Source of the DNA: Hyphomonadaceae bacterium UBA2389
GTDB taxonomy: Bacteria > Pseudomonadota > Alphaproteobacteria > Caulobacterales > Aquidulcibacteraceae
DNA: 6,930 nucleotides
Direction: 5' to 3'
NCBI GenBank assembly: GCA_002343395.1
Contig: DDSN01000013.1
Span: 1-6,930, forward strand
Program-made: the position numbers and the translations under genes
The notes under the pieces: generated by a model
Databases searched by the model: none
Told to the model about the DNA's origin: nothing
Seen by the model: only the letters and a program-made list of their open reading frames with translations
Shown here: in pieces, positions 1 through 6,383 of the stretch
How the letters are laid out: each line of letters starts with the position of its first letter
Position numbering within the stretch: position 1 is the stretch's first letter

Positions 1-1595
1 CGCTCCCGGCGTTCGTGGGCTTAGCAGGCTTCTGGGCGGCGCTTCGCTTTGCTTCCACCGCAGGGCCACAGCTTCGTGACGCGACCTTTCAGCCCATCAG
101 CGAGGAGGCGCAGCGCAGGGCCGGTACCCGGGTTTTTTCCCACGTTCACGCGTTGTCGGTGCGATTCCACCAGGGGAAGCGAACGGGGGCGGTCTACCGA
201 ACAATCGAGCGCGGCGTGCGCGCGATCGATTTTCTCCTACGGTTCCTAGCGTTCAACATCGCGCCCACCCTGCTGGAGTTGCTGTTGGCGGCTGGGGTGC
301 TCGGGTTCTCTTACGGATGGAGCTTCTCCCTGATCGCGGCGTTCACGGTGCTTGTCTACGCTTGGATCACCTTCGGGGTGACGGAGTGGAGATTGAAGCA
401 CCGCCGCGAGATGAACGAAGCGGATACCGAGGCAGCCGGGCGGGCGGTGGATTCTCTGCTCAATTTCGAGACCGTCAAAAGTTTCGCCGCCGAAGCGCGC
501 GAGAGCGCCCGTTATGATCGGGCGCTTGCCTCGTATGCACATGCCGCCGTGCGCTCGAACACCTCCCTGGTGCTGCTGAACGTGGCGCAGGGCTTCGTCA
601 TGAATGTGGGTTTGGTCGCGATGGTCGTCGCCGCGGGGCAAGTGATCGCGCGCGGGGCCATGGGGCCGGGCGACATCACGGCGGTCATTCTCATTATGAC
701 AAATTTGTACGCGCCACTGAACATTCTTGGCTTTGCATACCGAGAGATCAAGCAGACCTCGATCGACATGGAGAAGATGTTCAGCTTGCTCGACGAGGCG
801 CCCGATGTCGCGGACAAAGCGGGTGCGGAAACCCTTCAAGCGCCGCGGGGCGAGGTTGTGTTCGAAGCCGTTCACTTCGCGCACGAGGGCCGGGATCAGG
901 GCTTGACGGATGTTTCTTTCACCGTGCCGGCAGGAAAGACAACAGCGATTGTGGGGCCATCCGGAGCCGGCAAGTCGACTGTATTGAAGCTTCTTTTTCG
1001 GTTTTACGATCCGTCGCGCGGGCAAGTGCTGATCGATGGCCAGGATATTCGGGACGTTACGCAAACGAGTCTGCGCGCCGTATTGGGATCGGTGCCGCAA
1101 GACGTGGTGCTGTTCAACGACACCATCCGATACAATATCGCCTACGGGCGGCCGGATGCGACGCAAGCGGAACTCGAACAAGCGGCCGCACGCGCCCAGT
1201 TGCTCAGCTTCATCCAGCGCCTACCGCAAGGGTGGGACACGCGGGTCGGCGAACGCGGACTAAAGTTGTCGGGAGGAGAGAAACAACGCGTCGGCATCGC
1301 ACGGGTCGTGTTGAAGGATCCTCGGATATTGGTGCTGGACGAGGCAACGTCTTCGCTGGATAGCGTCACGGAGGCGGACGTCCAAAGCGCGCTCGATGAA
1401 GCCGCGCGCGGGCGCACGACGATCGTCGTCGCACACCGCTTGTCCACGATCGCCAACGCCGATCAGATCATCGTTCTTGAGGACGGACGCGTGGCTGAGC
1501 GCGGCGCCCACGCGCAGCTTGTGGCCCAAAACGGAATCTACGCTGGACTCTGGAGACGCCAGGCCGAGGAGCCGGCGGGCGTTGCCGCCGCATGA
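1..1595 (+). CDS. Atm1/ABCB7-type ABC exporter, permease fused to ATPase (5' partial)
   Basis: This is a half-size ABC exporter of the inner membrane: a transmembrane domain followed by a nucleotide-binding domain. The Atm1/ABCB7/HMT1 family exports glutathione-derived compounds (oxidised glutathione, polysulfides, metal-glutathione conjugates) and is linked to Fe-S and heavy-metal homeostasis. The permease part carries family-typical stretches: FHQGKRTGAVYRTIERG, FNIAPTLLELLL, NFETVKSF and a region ending in YREIKQTSIDMEKMFSLL. The ATPase is complete: Walker A GPSGAGKST (954-980), Q-loop PQDVVLF (1095-1115), signature LSGGE (1266-1280), Walker B ending in Asp-Glu (1338-1343) and the H-loop His (1434-1436). 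The reading frame stays open to base 3 and already encodes family sequence there, so the GTG at 15 is not a start. By family length roughly 80-100 N-terminal residues are missing. It ends in TGA directly abutting the stop of the convergent gene. The family call is firm; the substrate is not visible. Confidence 0.93.
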   Translation, partial: LPAFVGLAGFWAALRFASTAGPQLRDATFQPISEEAQRRAGTRVFSHVHALSVRFHQGKRTGAVYRTIERGVRAIDFLLRFLAFNIAPTLLELLLAAGVLGFSYGWSFSLIAAFTVLVYAWITFGVTEWRLKHRREMNEADTEAAGRAVDSLLNFETVKSFAAEARESARYDRALASYAHAAVRSNTSLVLLNVAQGFVMNVGLVAMVVAAGQVIARGAMGPGDITAVILIMTNLYAPLNILGFAYREIKQTSIDMEKMFSLLDEAPDVADKAGAETLQAPRGEVVFEAVHFAHEGRDQGLTDVSFTVPAGKTTAIVGPSGAGKSTVLKLLFRFYDPSRGQVLIDGQDIRDVTQTSLRAVLGSVPQDVVLFNDTIRYNIAYGRPDATQAELEQAAARAQLLSFIQRLPQGWDTRVGERGLKLSGGEKQRVGIARVVLKDPRILVLDEATSSLDSVTEADVQSALDEAARGRTTIVVAHRLSTIANADQIIVLEDGRVAERGAHAQLVAQNGIYAGLWRRQAEEPAGVAAA

Positions 1596-2330
1596 TCAGT
1601 GACCTGTCTTATTTCCGGGGCGTGCGCGAAGAAGCTTGAAGCGATGAAAACCGAGCTCCGTCAGGCGATCAAGGTCGAAGTCGATCATGCCTAGCATCTC
1701 ACGGTCTTTAAGGGATTGTGAGCAAACGAAATCCCCAGCGCCCGTCTTGTTTATCTTGGAAACCGACACGTAGCAGGTTTTTGAGGGGCAAGTCAGTGCA
1801 CAGCCGGCGTTGGCGAATAATGTGACACGCTCCTTGTTCGGCACGCCGCCTAGAAAATTATCGTCGTCGTTCAGCTCCATCGGCAGCACCACGGTGTCGT
1901 ATATCGATTGCGCCTCTGCTATGCGATCGTGTGACTTGAGATTTTTGATCACGCTTGCTTCCACGCGAAAACGTGGGAAGTCGGAGCGTATCCACCTTGC
2001 AAGATCGTCGTTCGTGACAATCACCGCGTTTCCGTCGCGGTGAAACATGTCGAGCATCGGGCGTTCGCGCTCATATTCTGATCGCTCCACATAGTGATTG
2101 GTGAGCGGCAACCGTACGCCGACGTTGGCGAAATAGAGCTGCGAAACGTCATCGGGTGTGAGCTCCGGGCCAGTGAACACCCGCCCCCCGTAGAGGGTCG
2201 AGCGCCCAACGAAACCGAAGACACTGTCAACTTCCGAGATGGGCACGTTTGGGAAGTGGCGCGCTAGAAAGGATAGGATGGGAACGGCGTTCGCCTTACC
2301 TCTCGCGGAAATGGTGTAACGCCTCTGCAT
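1596..2330 (-). CDS. Uncharacterised U32-peptidase-like (TIM-barrel type) protein with a four-cysteine cluster
   Basis: The 244-residue product has no signal peptide or membrane segment. I do not recognise a characterised family member. Several features recall the peptidase U32 fold: short beta-strand segments such as VRLPLTNHY (72-80), NAVIVTNDDLARWI (101-114) and RVEASVIKN (122-130), then NKERVTLFANAGC, and a late ELGFHRFKL (225-233) like the 'GxxxFKIxGR' of U32 proteins. The only four cysteines are C177, C181, C186 and C203 (C-x3-C-x4-C-x16-C). U32 relatives UbiU and UbiV bind a [4Fe-4S] cluster with four Cys, so metal binding is a reasonable inference but not shown. The ATG at 2330 has no good Shine-Dalgarno; the next in-frame candidate is a GTG at 2246. 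A perfect FNR/FixK-type box lies 36-49 bases upstream. G+C is about 54% by hand count, against 63-65% in the exporter, which hints at transfer. A function in protease activity or O2-independent metabolism is unproven. Confidence 0.75.
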   Translation of the reverse strand: MQRRYTISARGKANAVPILSFLARHFPNVPISEVDSVFGFVGRSTLYGGRVFTGPELTPDDVSQLYFANVGVRLPLTNHYVERSEYERERPMLDMFHRDGNAVIVTNDDLARWIRSDFPRFRVEASVIKNLKSHDRIAEAQSIYDTVVLPMELNDDDNFLGGVPNKERVTLFANAGCALTCPSKTCYVSVSKINKTGAGDFVCSQSLKDREMLGMIDFDLDRLTELGFHRFKLLRARPGNKTGH

Positions 2331-2365
2331 TGCGAGACTCTGTGGCGGGGCGGAGCCGCGATTCG

Positions 2366-2379
2366 TTGATTTGGATCAA
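2366..2379 (-). promoter_or_regulatory. FNR/FixK-type operator box (TTGAT-N4-ATCAA)
   Basis: The sequence TTGATttggATCAA matches the consensus of the FNR/FnrL/FixK regulators at every fixed position. The dyad extends by one pair to GTTGAT/ATCAAC (2365-2380). It lies in the 54-base gap between the channel gene and the U32-like gene, with its centre 42.5 bases from the ATG at 2330. A class II activator site is centred at -41.5, which would put transcription start at about 2331 and give a nearly leaderless mRNA. This fits the lack of a Shine-Dalgarno sequence. A weak -10 candidate, CAGAGT on the minus strand, lies at 2337-2342. The motif match is direct; binding and activation are inferred. The dyad could also act as a weak RNA hairpin, but no T-run follows it. 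Confidence 0.65.
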
Positions 2380-2384
2380 CAGCG

Positions 2385-2849
2385 CTAGTCTTTAGGTTCG
2401 AGCCACTGATGCTCAAGCAACCGCAGGCGGGTCGTCACCGTGAGCAGGTACGCCGTTGACCAAGCGACGAGAAGGGTTCCGTTGGCGCCCTCGATGGCGC
2501 TCAAAACACGCCAATTGGGCGATAGAACCACATCTCCGTATCCCAGGGTTACGAACGTTACAGTTGAAAAATAGAGCGCTTCTTCAAAGGTGCGCAGTTC
2601 GCCCAAGCCGAGATAGAGCACGGCGTAGAGCCAGATCTGGATCGTGTGGAGGGCGAAAATGCCGAAAACGATGAGAAGGATCATGGCGGCTTGGCGGAGC
2701 GGATTTTCGTGCGGTCGCAAGCGCTCGTGCGCGCGGCCCGTCAGGCGAGTGAGCGCCAGAAGCCCGAAGAAATGCAGCATAACCGTGATCGCGACCATTG
2801 CAGTGGCTGCGATCAGGTTCAGCGACAATTGAGCGAGAGGCGATGGCAT
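2385..2849 (-). CDS. Small K+-channel-like membrane protein (Ion_trans_2 type pore)
   Basis: A 154-residue inner-membrane protein likely to form a potassium-selective pore as an oligomer. Hydrophobic segments lie at about 8-34, 52-80 and 115-140. Between the last two sits a pore helix (about 88-100) followed by the selectivity filter TLGYGD (101-106), close to the canonical TVGYGD. The pore-loop neighbourhood, EEALYFSTVTFVTLGYGD, is characteristic of prokaryotic two-TM-type channels, here with one extra N-terminal helix. There is no RCK/TrkA-N or cyclic-nucleotide domain, so no gating ligand is evident. The ATG at 2849 is preceded by an AAAGG-type ribosome site about 9 bases upstream. It lies 44 bases after the oxidoreductase stop on the same strand and could be co-transcribed with it. 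The pore family is clear; ion selectivity and physiological role are inferred. Confidence 0.88.
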   Translation of the reverse strand: MPSPLAQLSLNLIAATAMVAITVMLHFFGLLALTRLTGRAHERLRPHENPLRQAAMILLIVFGIFALHTIQIWLYAVLYLGLGELRTFEEALYFSTVTFVTLGYGDVVLSPNWRVLSAIEGANGTLLVAWSTAYLLTVTTRLRLLEHQWLEPKD

Positions 2850-2893
2850 CGCTAACAGCCTTTGCTTATCACGTCACGGTGCCTTGATTCGGC

Positions 2894-4531
2894 TCAACCA
2901 TGCCTGCGCCGGTGCAGATCGCGCGCAACCACCTTGGCCGCATTATGCCCTGGCGCGCCCGTCACGCCGCCGCCCGGATGAGTTCCCGAGCCGCACTGAT
3001 AAAGGCTCACGATGGGGGTTCGATAATCGCCGTGTCCTAGCACCGGGCGCGCGGAGAACAGCTGGTCGAGCGAAAGCGCGCCATGCATGATGTCTCCGTT
3101 GATCAAACCGAAGCTGCGCTCCAAGTCGAGGGGCGAGAGCACCTGGCGCCCAACCACGCTCGCCGCGAACCGGGGCGCGTACTTGTCGACCGTGGCGATC
3201 ATGAGATCGGCGACCTCCTCTTTGTGATCGTCCCAGGAACGGCCGTCGGACAGAATCGGCTGAACGTGCTGGCAGAAGAGACTTGCGACGTGTTTCCCGC
3301 GCGGCGCGAGCGTGTCATCGAGCGTTGAGGGTATCAGCATCTCAACTATGGGCTCTCGTGACCAGCCGTAAGCGCGGGCGTCGTCGTACGCGCGCTCCAT
3401 GTACTGCAGGGACGGGGCGATGATGATGCCCGCGGTGAGGTGGTCGCCTGGATCGGGCATGCAGCTGAAGCGCGGCAATTCCGAGAGCGCGACGTTCATC
3501 CGAAACGTCCCAGACCCGCACTTATATCTCTCGATCCGTTCCGAAAAATCCCTCGGCTGAGCTGCTCGAGTCACAAGGCGTTCAAACAACAGTTTGGGGT
3601 TGAGGTTGGAGACGACCGCGCGCGCGCGGATGATTTCTCCTGACTGCAGAACAACACCTTGCGCCGCCGGGCGCACGTTCACCACTGCGCCGCCCGCATG
3701 TGTGGGAACGTTGTCGATCAGAACTTCCCGGACGCATGCTTCGGTCCGAATTTCCACGCCACGTTCCCGGCAACAAGCGGCCATGGCTTGGGTGATGGCG
3801 CCCATGCCGCCGATCGCGTGTCCCCAGAGGCCCTTTTTCCCGTTCACCTCACCGAAAACGTGGTGAAGCAGAACGTACGCGGACCCCGGTGTGTAGGGAC
3901 TCGCGAAATTGCCGACGATGGAGTCAAAGCCGAGCAGCGCCTTGATCGGCGTCGACTCGAACCAGTGGTCAAGCCAGTCCCCGGCGGACTTGGTGAACAG
4001 ATCAAGCAAGTCGCGTTTGGCGGTGAGGTCCAAGGCATTCAGTCTGCCGCCTAAGCGCGCCGACCGAAGCGCCTCTTCGATCGCCGCCTCGATGCCGCGT
4101 TCAATGAGGTTGGGCGGCTGCTCGAGCAGCAAGGCGCGAACCACATCGGCGATAGTTTCTAGGCGATGTTCATACTCCGCAAGGCGCACGGCGTCGCGGT
4201 TTGAGAAGCGCGCCACTTCACTCTGTGTGAGGCCCGGCGCCGATCTGAAGCTGTCGCCGCCTGGCAGCGGCAAGAAGTTCGAAACCTTGCGCTCGACGAT
4301 GCGCAGGCCGTGTCGGTGAAGCTCAAGATCAGCGATAACTTTCGGGTTGAGCAACGACACCGTGTAAGATGCGACGGAGTTGCGAAAGCCAGGGTGAAAC
4401 TCCTCGGTGACCGCGGCCCCGCCGATCACTTTGCGCTGCTCCAGGATCAGGACTTTCAGCCCAGCGTTCGCCAGATAGGCGGCGCAGGTGAGGCCATTGT
4501 GGCCCCCGCCTATGATGAGGACATCGTACAT
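2894..4531 (-). CDS. FAD-dependent oxidoreductase, PYROXD2 / phytoene-desaturase-like
   Basis: A 545-residue flavoprotein of the CrtI-like amine-oxidase superfamily, closest in style to PYROXD2-type NAD(P)/FAD-dependent oxidoreductases. The N-terminus is a Rossmann strand and FAD loop, DVLIIGGGHNG (residues 3-13, GxGxxG at 8-13), with the ribose-binding acid E31 and then RKVIGGAA. The C-terminus has the FAD-contacting motif CGSGTHPGGGVTGAPGHNAA (ending near residue 533), typical of this superfamily. The substrate cannot be read from sequence. There is no phytoene synthase or other carotenoid gene in the window, so a desaturase role should not be assumed. Start choice: the frame extends to a TTG at 4591, but the dinucleotide fold begins at the ATG at 4531 and the 20 extra residues (Ala/Pro-rich) look non-coding. 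No strong Shine-Dalgarno precedes 4531. It is probably first in the minus-strand group with the channel gene, and divergent from the prenyltransferase. Confidence 0.88.
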   Translation of the reverse strand: MYDVLIIGGGHNGLTCAAYLANAGLKVLILEQRKVIGGAAVTEEFHPGFRNSVASYTVSLLNPKVIADLELHRHGLRIVERKVSNFLPLPGGDSFRSAPGLTQSEVARFSNRDAVRLAEYEHRLETIADVVRALLLEQPPNLIERGIEAAIEEALRSARLGGRLNALDLTAKRDLLDLFTKSAGDWLDHWFESTPIKALLGFDSIVGNFASPYTPGSAYVLLHHVFGEVNGKKGLWGHAIGGMGAITQAMAACCRERGVEIRTEACVREVLIDNVPTHAGGAVVNVRPAAQGVVLQSGEIIRARAVVSNLNPKLLFERLVTRAAQPRDFSERIERYKCGSGTFRMNVALSELPRFSCMPDPGDHLTAGIIIAPSLQYMERAYDDARAYGWSREPIVEMLIPSTLDDTLAPRGKHVASLFCQHVQPILSDGRSWDDHKEEVADLMIATVDKYAPRFAASVVGRQVLSPLDLERSFGLINGDIMHGALSLDQLFSARPVLGHGDYRTPIVSLYQCGSGTHPGGGVTGAPGHNAAKVVARDLHRRRHG

Positions 4532-4656
4532 GCTTAACGCGGTAAAGGCTGTGGCCGGGCGCGCGCAAGCAGGAAATCCGGCGAACGCCAATCCTCCGTG
4601 GCCTACGCCAGGAAATTTGGTGTAGGGCTTGCAAGCTGTTCCTTGGAAGACGCCGT
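4532..4656. promoter_or_regulatory. Divergent intergenic region between oxidoreductase and prenyltransferase genes
   Basis: These 125 bases separate two divergent genes and must hold both promoters, but I cannot assign -35/-10 boxes confidently on either strand. Visible elements are a perfect 10-base palindrome GCTTGCAAGC (4627-4636), which lies 20 bases before the plus-strand ATG, and a GGAAGA ribosome site (4645-4650) six bases before it. The palindrome could be an operator half or simply chance. Confidence 0.4.
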
Positions 4657-6141
4657 ATGAGTACCGAAACCGTAAAAAGCGCGGCTAAGGCGCCCCAAAC
4701 TGCGTCGGCACGGCCGTTGGCGGTGGACCTCGACGGCACCTTGTTTCGCGGCGATCTCTTTTTCGAGGCGATCCTGCGCATGGTTTTCGGGTCGCCCTTC
4801 AACATATTTACGCTTCTGGGCTGGCTCTTGCGCGGTCGCGCGTACGCCAAAGCCAGGATTTTCGAGCGGTTCACCTTTGATCCCGCGACATTGCCCTACG
4901 ACCAAAGGATTCTTCAGTGGCTGAAGGACGAGCGCGCGCGCGGGCGCCGTGTTGTTCTGGCGACGGCGAGCGACCGGCGCGCCGCGGAAGCGGTGGCCGG
5001 GCATCTCGGTCTGTTCGACGCTGTCTTCGCCTCCGATGGAGCGGTTAACCTGAAAAGCGCGCGGAAGGGCGCCCGTCTAGCGGAGGCGTTCCCCGACGGG
5101 TTTGTCTACGCCGGCAATGATGACGCCGACCTGAAAGTCTGGCGCCGCGCGGCCGGCGCGGGAGTCGTGAACGCCTCGCGCGCTCTTGCGGCGAAGGTGA
5201 AACAAAACTTTACCGTTGAGCGCGCCTTCGAACGCGAAACGAATTCCGCGCGAGGGTTGTTGAAGGCGATTAGACCACAGCAATGGTCGAAGAACCTGCT
5301 TGTCTTCGTGCCCATGATCGCGGGTCACGGGTGGGCCGATCCGCAAGCTTGGGCCAACGCCTTTGTGGCCTTCTGGGCTCTGTCGCTTACAGCCTCGGCG
5401 GTCTATCTCGTGAACGACGCTTCGGACATCGATGCCGACCGTAAGCACCCGCGCAAACGCAAGCGCCCGTTCGCGTCCGGTGATCTTGCGCCCGCGTGGG
5501 GCTTGGCGTGGTCAGCGGCGTTGGCCGCAGCAGGCATTGGGCTGTCGGTCATTGGCGGCGTTCTGCTCATGACGCTCGTCTACGTTGTCGCCACCAGCAT
5601 CTACACCTTCCGCATCAAGCGTATGGCGCTGTTGGACGTCTTTCTACTCGCGGGCTTGTACACGATACGGATCGTGCTCGGCGGCGTCGCGACCGGTTTC
5701 TTTCCTAGCGACTGGCTGCTGGCGTTTTCGTGTTTCTTTTTTTTAAGCCTCGCGTTGGTGAAGCGGGTGGCGGAAACTCAAGATCTCGCGGCGCGCGGCG
5801 GCGGCGAGATCATGCGCCGCGGGTACGCCAGCGACGACACCCATATTTTGACCACCATGGGCGTGAGCGCGGGCTTCATCGCCGCTCTTGTCTTGGCGCT
5901 TTACCTCCAGGACGACGCCAGTTCAGTGCTTTACCGCGAACCCTTTTTGTTGTGGGGGCTGCCGGCGGCCTGCCTCCTTCTGATTTGCCGCTTCTGGCTC
6001 AAGGCAAGCCGCGGCGAGATGCACGACGATCCGATCGTGTTCGCGGCGAAGGATCGCTGGTCTTGGGTGGTGGCGGCGTTAGCGGGGGCGTGTCTTGCCG
6101 GCGCGACGCTGCTCCAGTTCGATCTATTTCCGAACCGATAA
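4657..6141 (+). CDS. HAD-domain / UbiA-family prenyltransferase fusion
   Basis: A 494-residue two-domain protein. Residues about 20-185 form a HAD-type hydrolase with motif I DLDGT (24-28), motif II around LATAS (101-105) and the acidic motif GNDDAD (153-158). Residues about 200-490 are a polytopic UbiA-superfamily prenyltransferase. Its first Asp-rich motif is NDASDIDADR (253-262), followed by KRKRPFASG. The second active-site region is YTFRIKRMALLDVFLLAG (D327), then YTIRIVLGG. The TFRIKR-LLD pattern resembles decaprenyl-phosphate phosphoribosyltransferase-like UbiA proteins rather than the quinone-pathway UbiA. A polyprenyl (di)phosphate substrate is therefore likely, but the acceptor is unknown. 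The HAD domain may act on a phosphorylated precursor or product. The late DDPIVFAAKDRWSW segment is family-typical. The ATG at 4657 is supported by GGAAGA six bases upstream. The stop lies 8 bases from the 3' end of the opposing tRNA-Asn. An 8-T run at 5737-5744 does not break the frame. Confidence 0.9.
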   Translation: MSTETVKSAAKAPQTASARPLAVDLDGTLFRGDLFFEAILRMVFGSPFNIFTLLGWLLRGRAYAKARIFERFTFDPATLPYDQRILQWLKDERARGRRVVLATASDRRAAEAVAGHLGLFDAVFASDGAVNLKSARKGARLAEAFPDGFVYAGNDDADLKVWRRAAGAGVVNASRALAAKVKQNFTVERAFERETNSARGLLKAIRPQQWSKNLLVFVPMIAGHGWADPQAWANAFVAFWALSLTASAVYLVNDASDIDADRKHPRKRKRPFASGDLAPAWGLAWSAALAAAGIGLSVIGGVLLMTLVYVVATSIYTFRIKRMALLDVFLLAGLYTIRIVLGGVATGFFPSDWLLAFSCFFFLSLALVKRVAETQDLAARGGGEIMRRGYASDDTHILTTMGVSAGFIAALVLALYLQDDASSVLYREPFLLWGLPAACLLLICRFWLKASRGEMHDDPIVFAAKDRWSWVVAALAGACLAGATLLQFDLFPNR

Positions 6142-6149
6142 CGGCCAGT

Positions 6150-6224
6150 TGGCTCCGCGGGTAGGATTCGAACCTACGACCAGCCGGTTAACAGCCGGCT
6201 GCTCTACCACTGAGCTACCGCGGA
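6150..6224 (-). tRNA. tRNA-Asn (anticodon GTT)
   Basis: Read on the minus strand, the cloverleaf is complete: acceptor TCCGCGG (6218-6224) pairs with CCGCGGA (6154-6160). The D-arm is GCTC-AGTGGTA-GAGC, the anticodon stem GCCGG/CCGGC with loop CTGTTAA (anticodon GTT), and the T-arm GTAGG-TTCGAAT-CCTAC. The discriminator base is G73 (6153), followed by an encoded CCA (6150-6152). A TTGACG promoter lies just upstream. No clear terminator follows it before the end of the opposing prenyltransferase gene. Confidence 0.97.
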
Positions 6225-6239
6225 ACGTAGGACGCGCTG

Positions 6240-6267
6240 GGTATCTTAGTGCCTGCCCGCCCGTCAA
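6240..6267 (-). promoter_or_regulatory. Predicted sigma-70-type promoter of tRNA-Asn
   Basis: On the minus strand a -35 TTGACG (6262-6267), identical to the alphaproteobacterial consensus, is followed after 16 bases by GATACC (6240-6245) as a weak -10. An alternative -10, TAAGAT (6243-6248), would leave a spacer of only 13. Transcription would begin about 8 bases before the tRNA 5' end, a normal leader length. The position between the upstream terminator and the tRNA supports an independent unit. Confidence 0.5.
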
Positions 6268-6288
6268 TGGCGGATTGGGGGTCCGCAC

Positions 6289-6318
6289 AAAAAGAGCGGG
6301 CCGCGTTTCCGCGGCCCG
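6289..6318 (-). terminator. Intrinsic terminator downstream of tRNA-Cys
   Basis: A perfect 9-base-pair GC stem, CGGGCCGCG (6297-6305) and CGCGGCCCG (6310-6318), encloses a four-base loop. Read leftwards on the minus strand it is followed by CTC and then TTTTT (A-run 6289-6293 on the plus strand). There is no T-run on the plus-strand side, so it acts on minus-strand transcription and most likely ends the tRNA-Cys transcript, 129 bases after its CCA. Confidence 0.85.
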
Positions 6319-6383
6319 TGAAAGGTAAACTCGAATGGTGGGGTGTCTTCAAGGGAAGACAATCTCTGGATACGCCGCCTTGG

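Noticed and set aside
15..17. GTG as start codon of the ABC exporter
   Set aside because: The frame is open to the window edge and the encoded residues fall in the middle of the family's transmembrane domain, so the gene is cut by the window.
246..1181. 311-codon open frame on the minus strand inside the ABC exporter gene
   Set aside because: It lies wholly antisense to a clear ABC transporter. Its translation is rich in Arg/His/Gln with no domain, as expected from a GC-rich shadow frame.
2365..2380. The GTTGAT/ATCAAC dyad as a transcription terminator for the channel gene
   Set aside because: The stem is only six AT-containing pairs and no T-run follows on the minus strand; the exact FNR consensus explains it better.
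2894..4531. Assigning the oxidoreductase as phytoene desaturase (crtI)
   Set aside because: Superfamily motifs are shared by many flavoproteins, no carotenoid genes are nearby, and the sequence style is closer to PYROXD2-type enzymes.
4532..4591. TTG start at 4591 for the FAD oxidoreductase
   Set aside because: The 20 extra residues do not resemble family sequence. The GGAGGA before the TTG touches the start codon with no spacer, and the Rossmann strand begins at the ATG at 4531.
6289..6318. The GC hairpin as a terminator for plus-strand transcription from the prenyltransferase
   Set aside because: On the plus strand it is followed by GTGAAAGG without any T-run; the T-run exists only in the minus direction.
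6095..6328. 77-codon plus-strand frame containing GFEPTTSRLTAGCSTTE
   Set aside because: This is the well-known spurious peptide produced by translating the antisense of a tRNA gene; the frame crosses tRNA-Asn.
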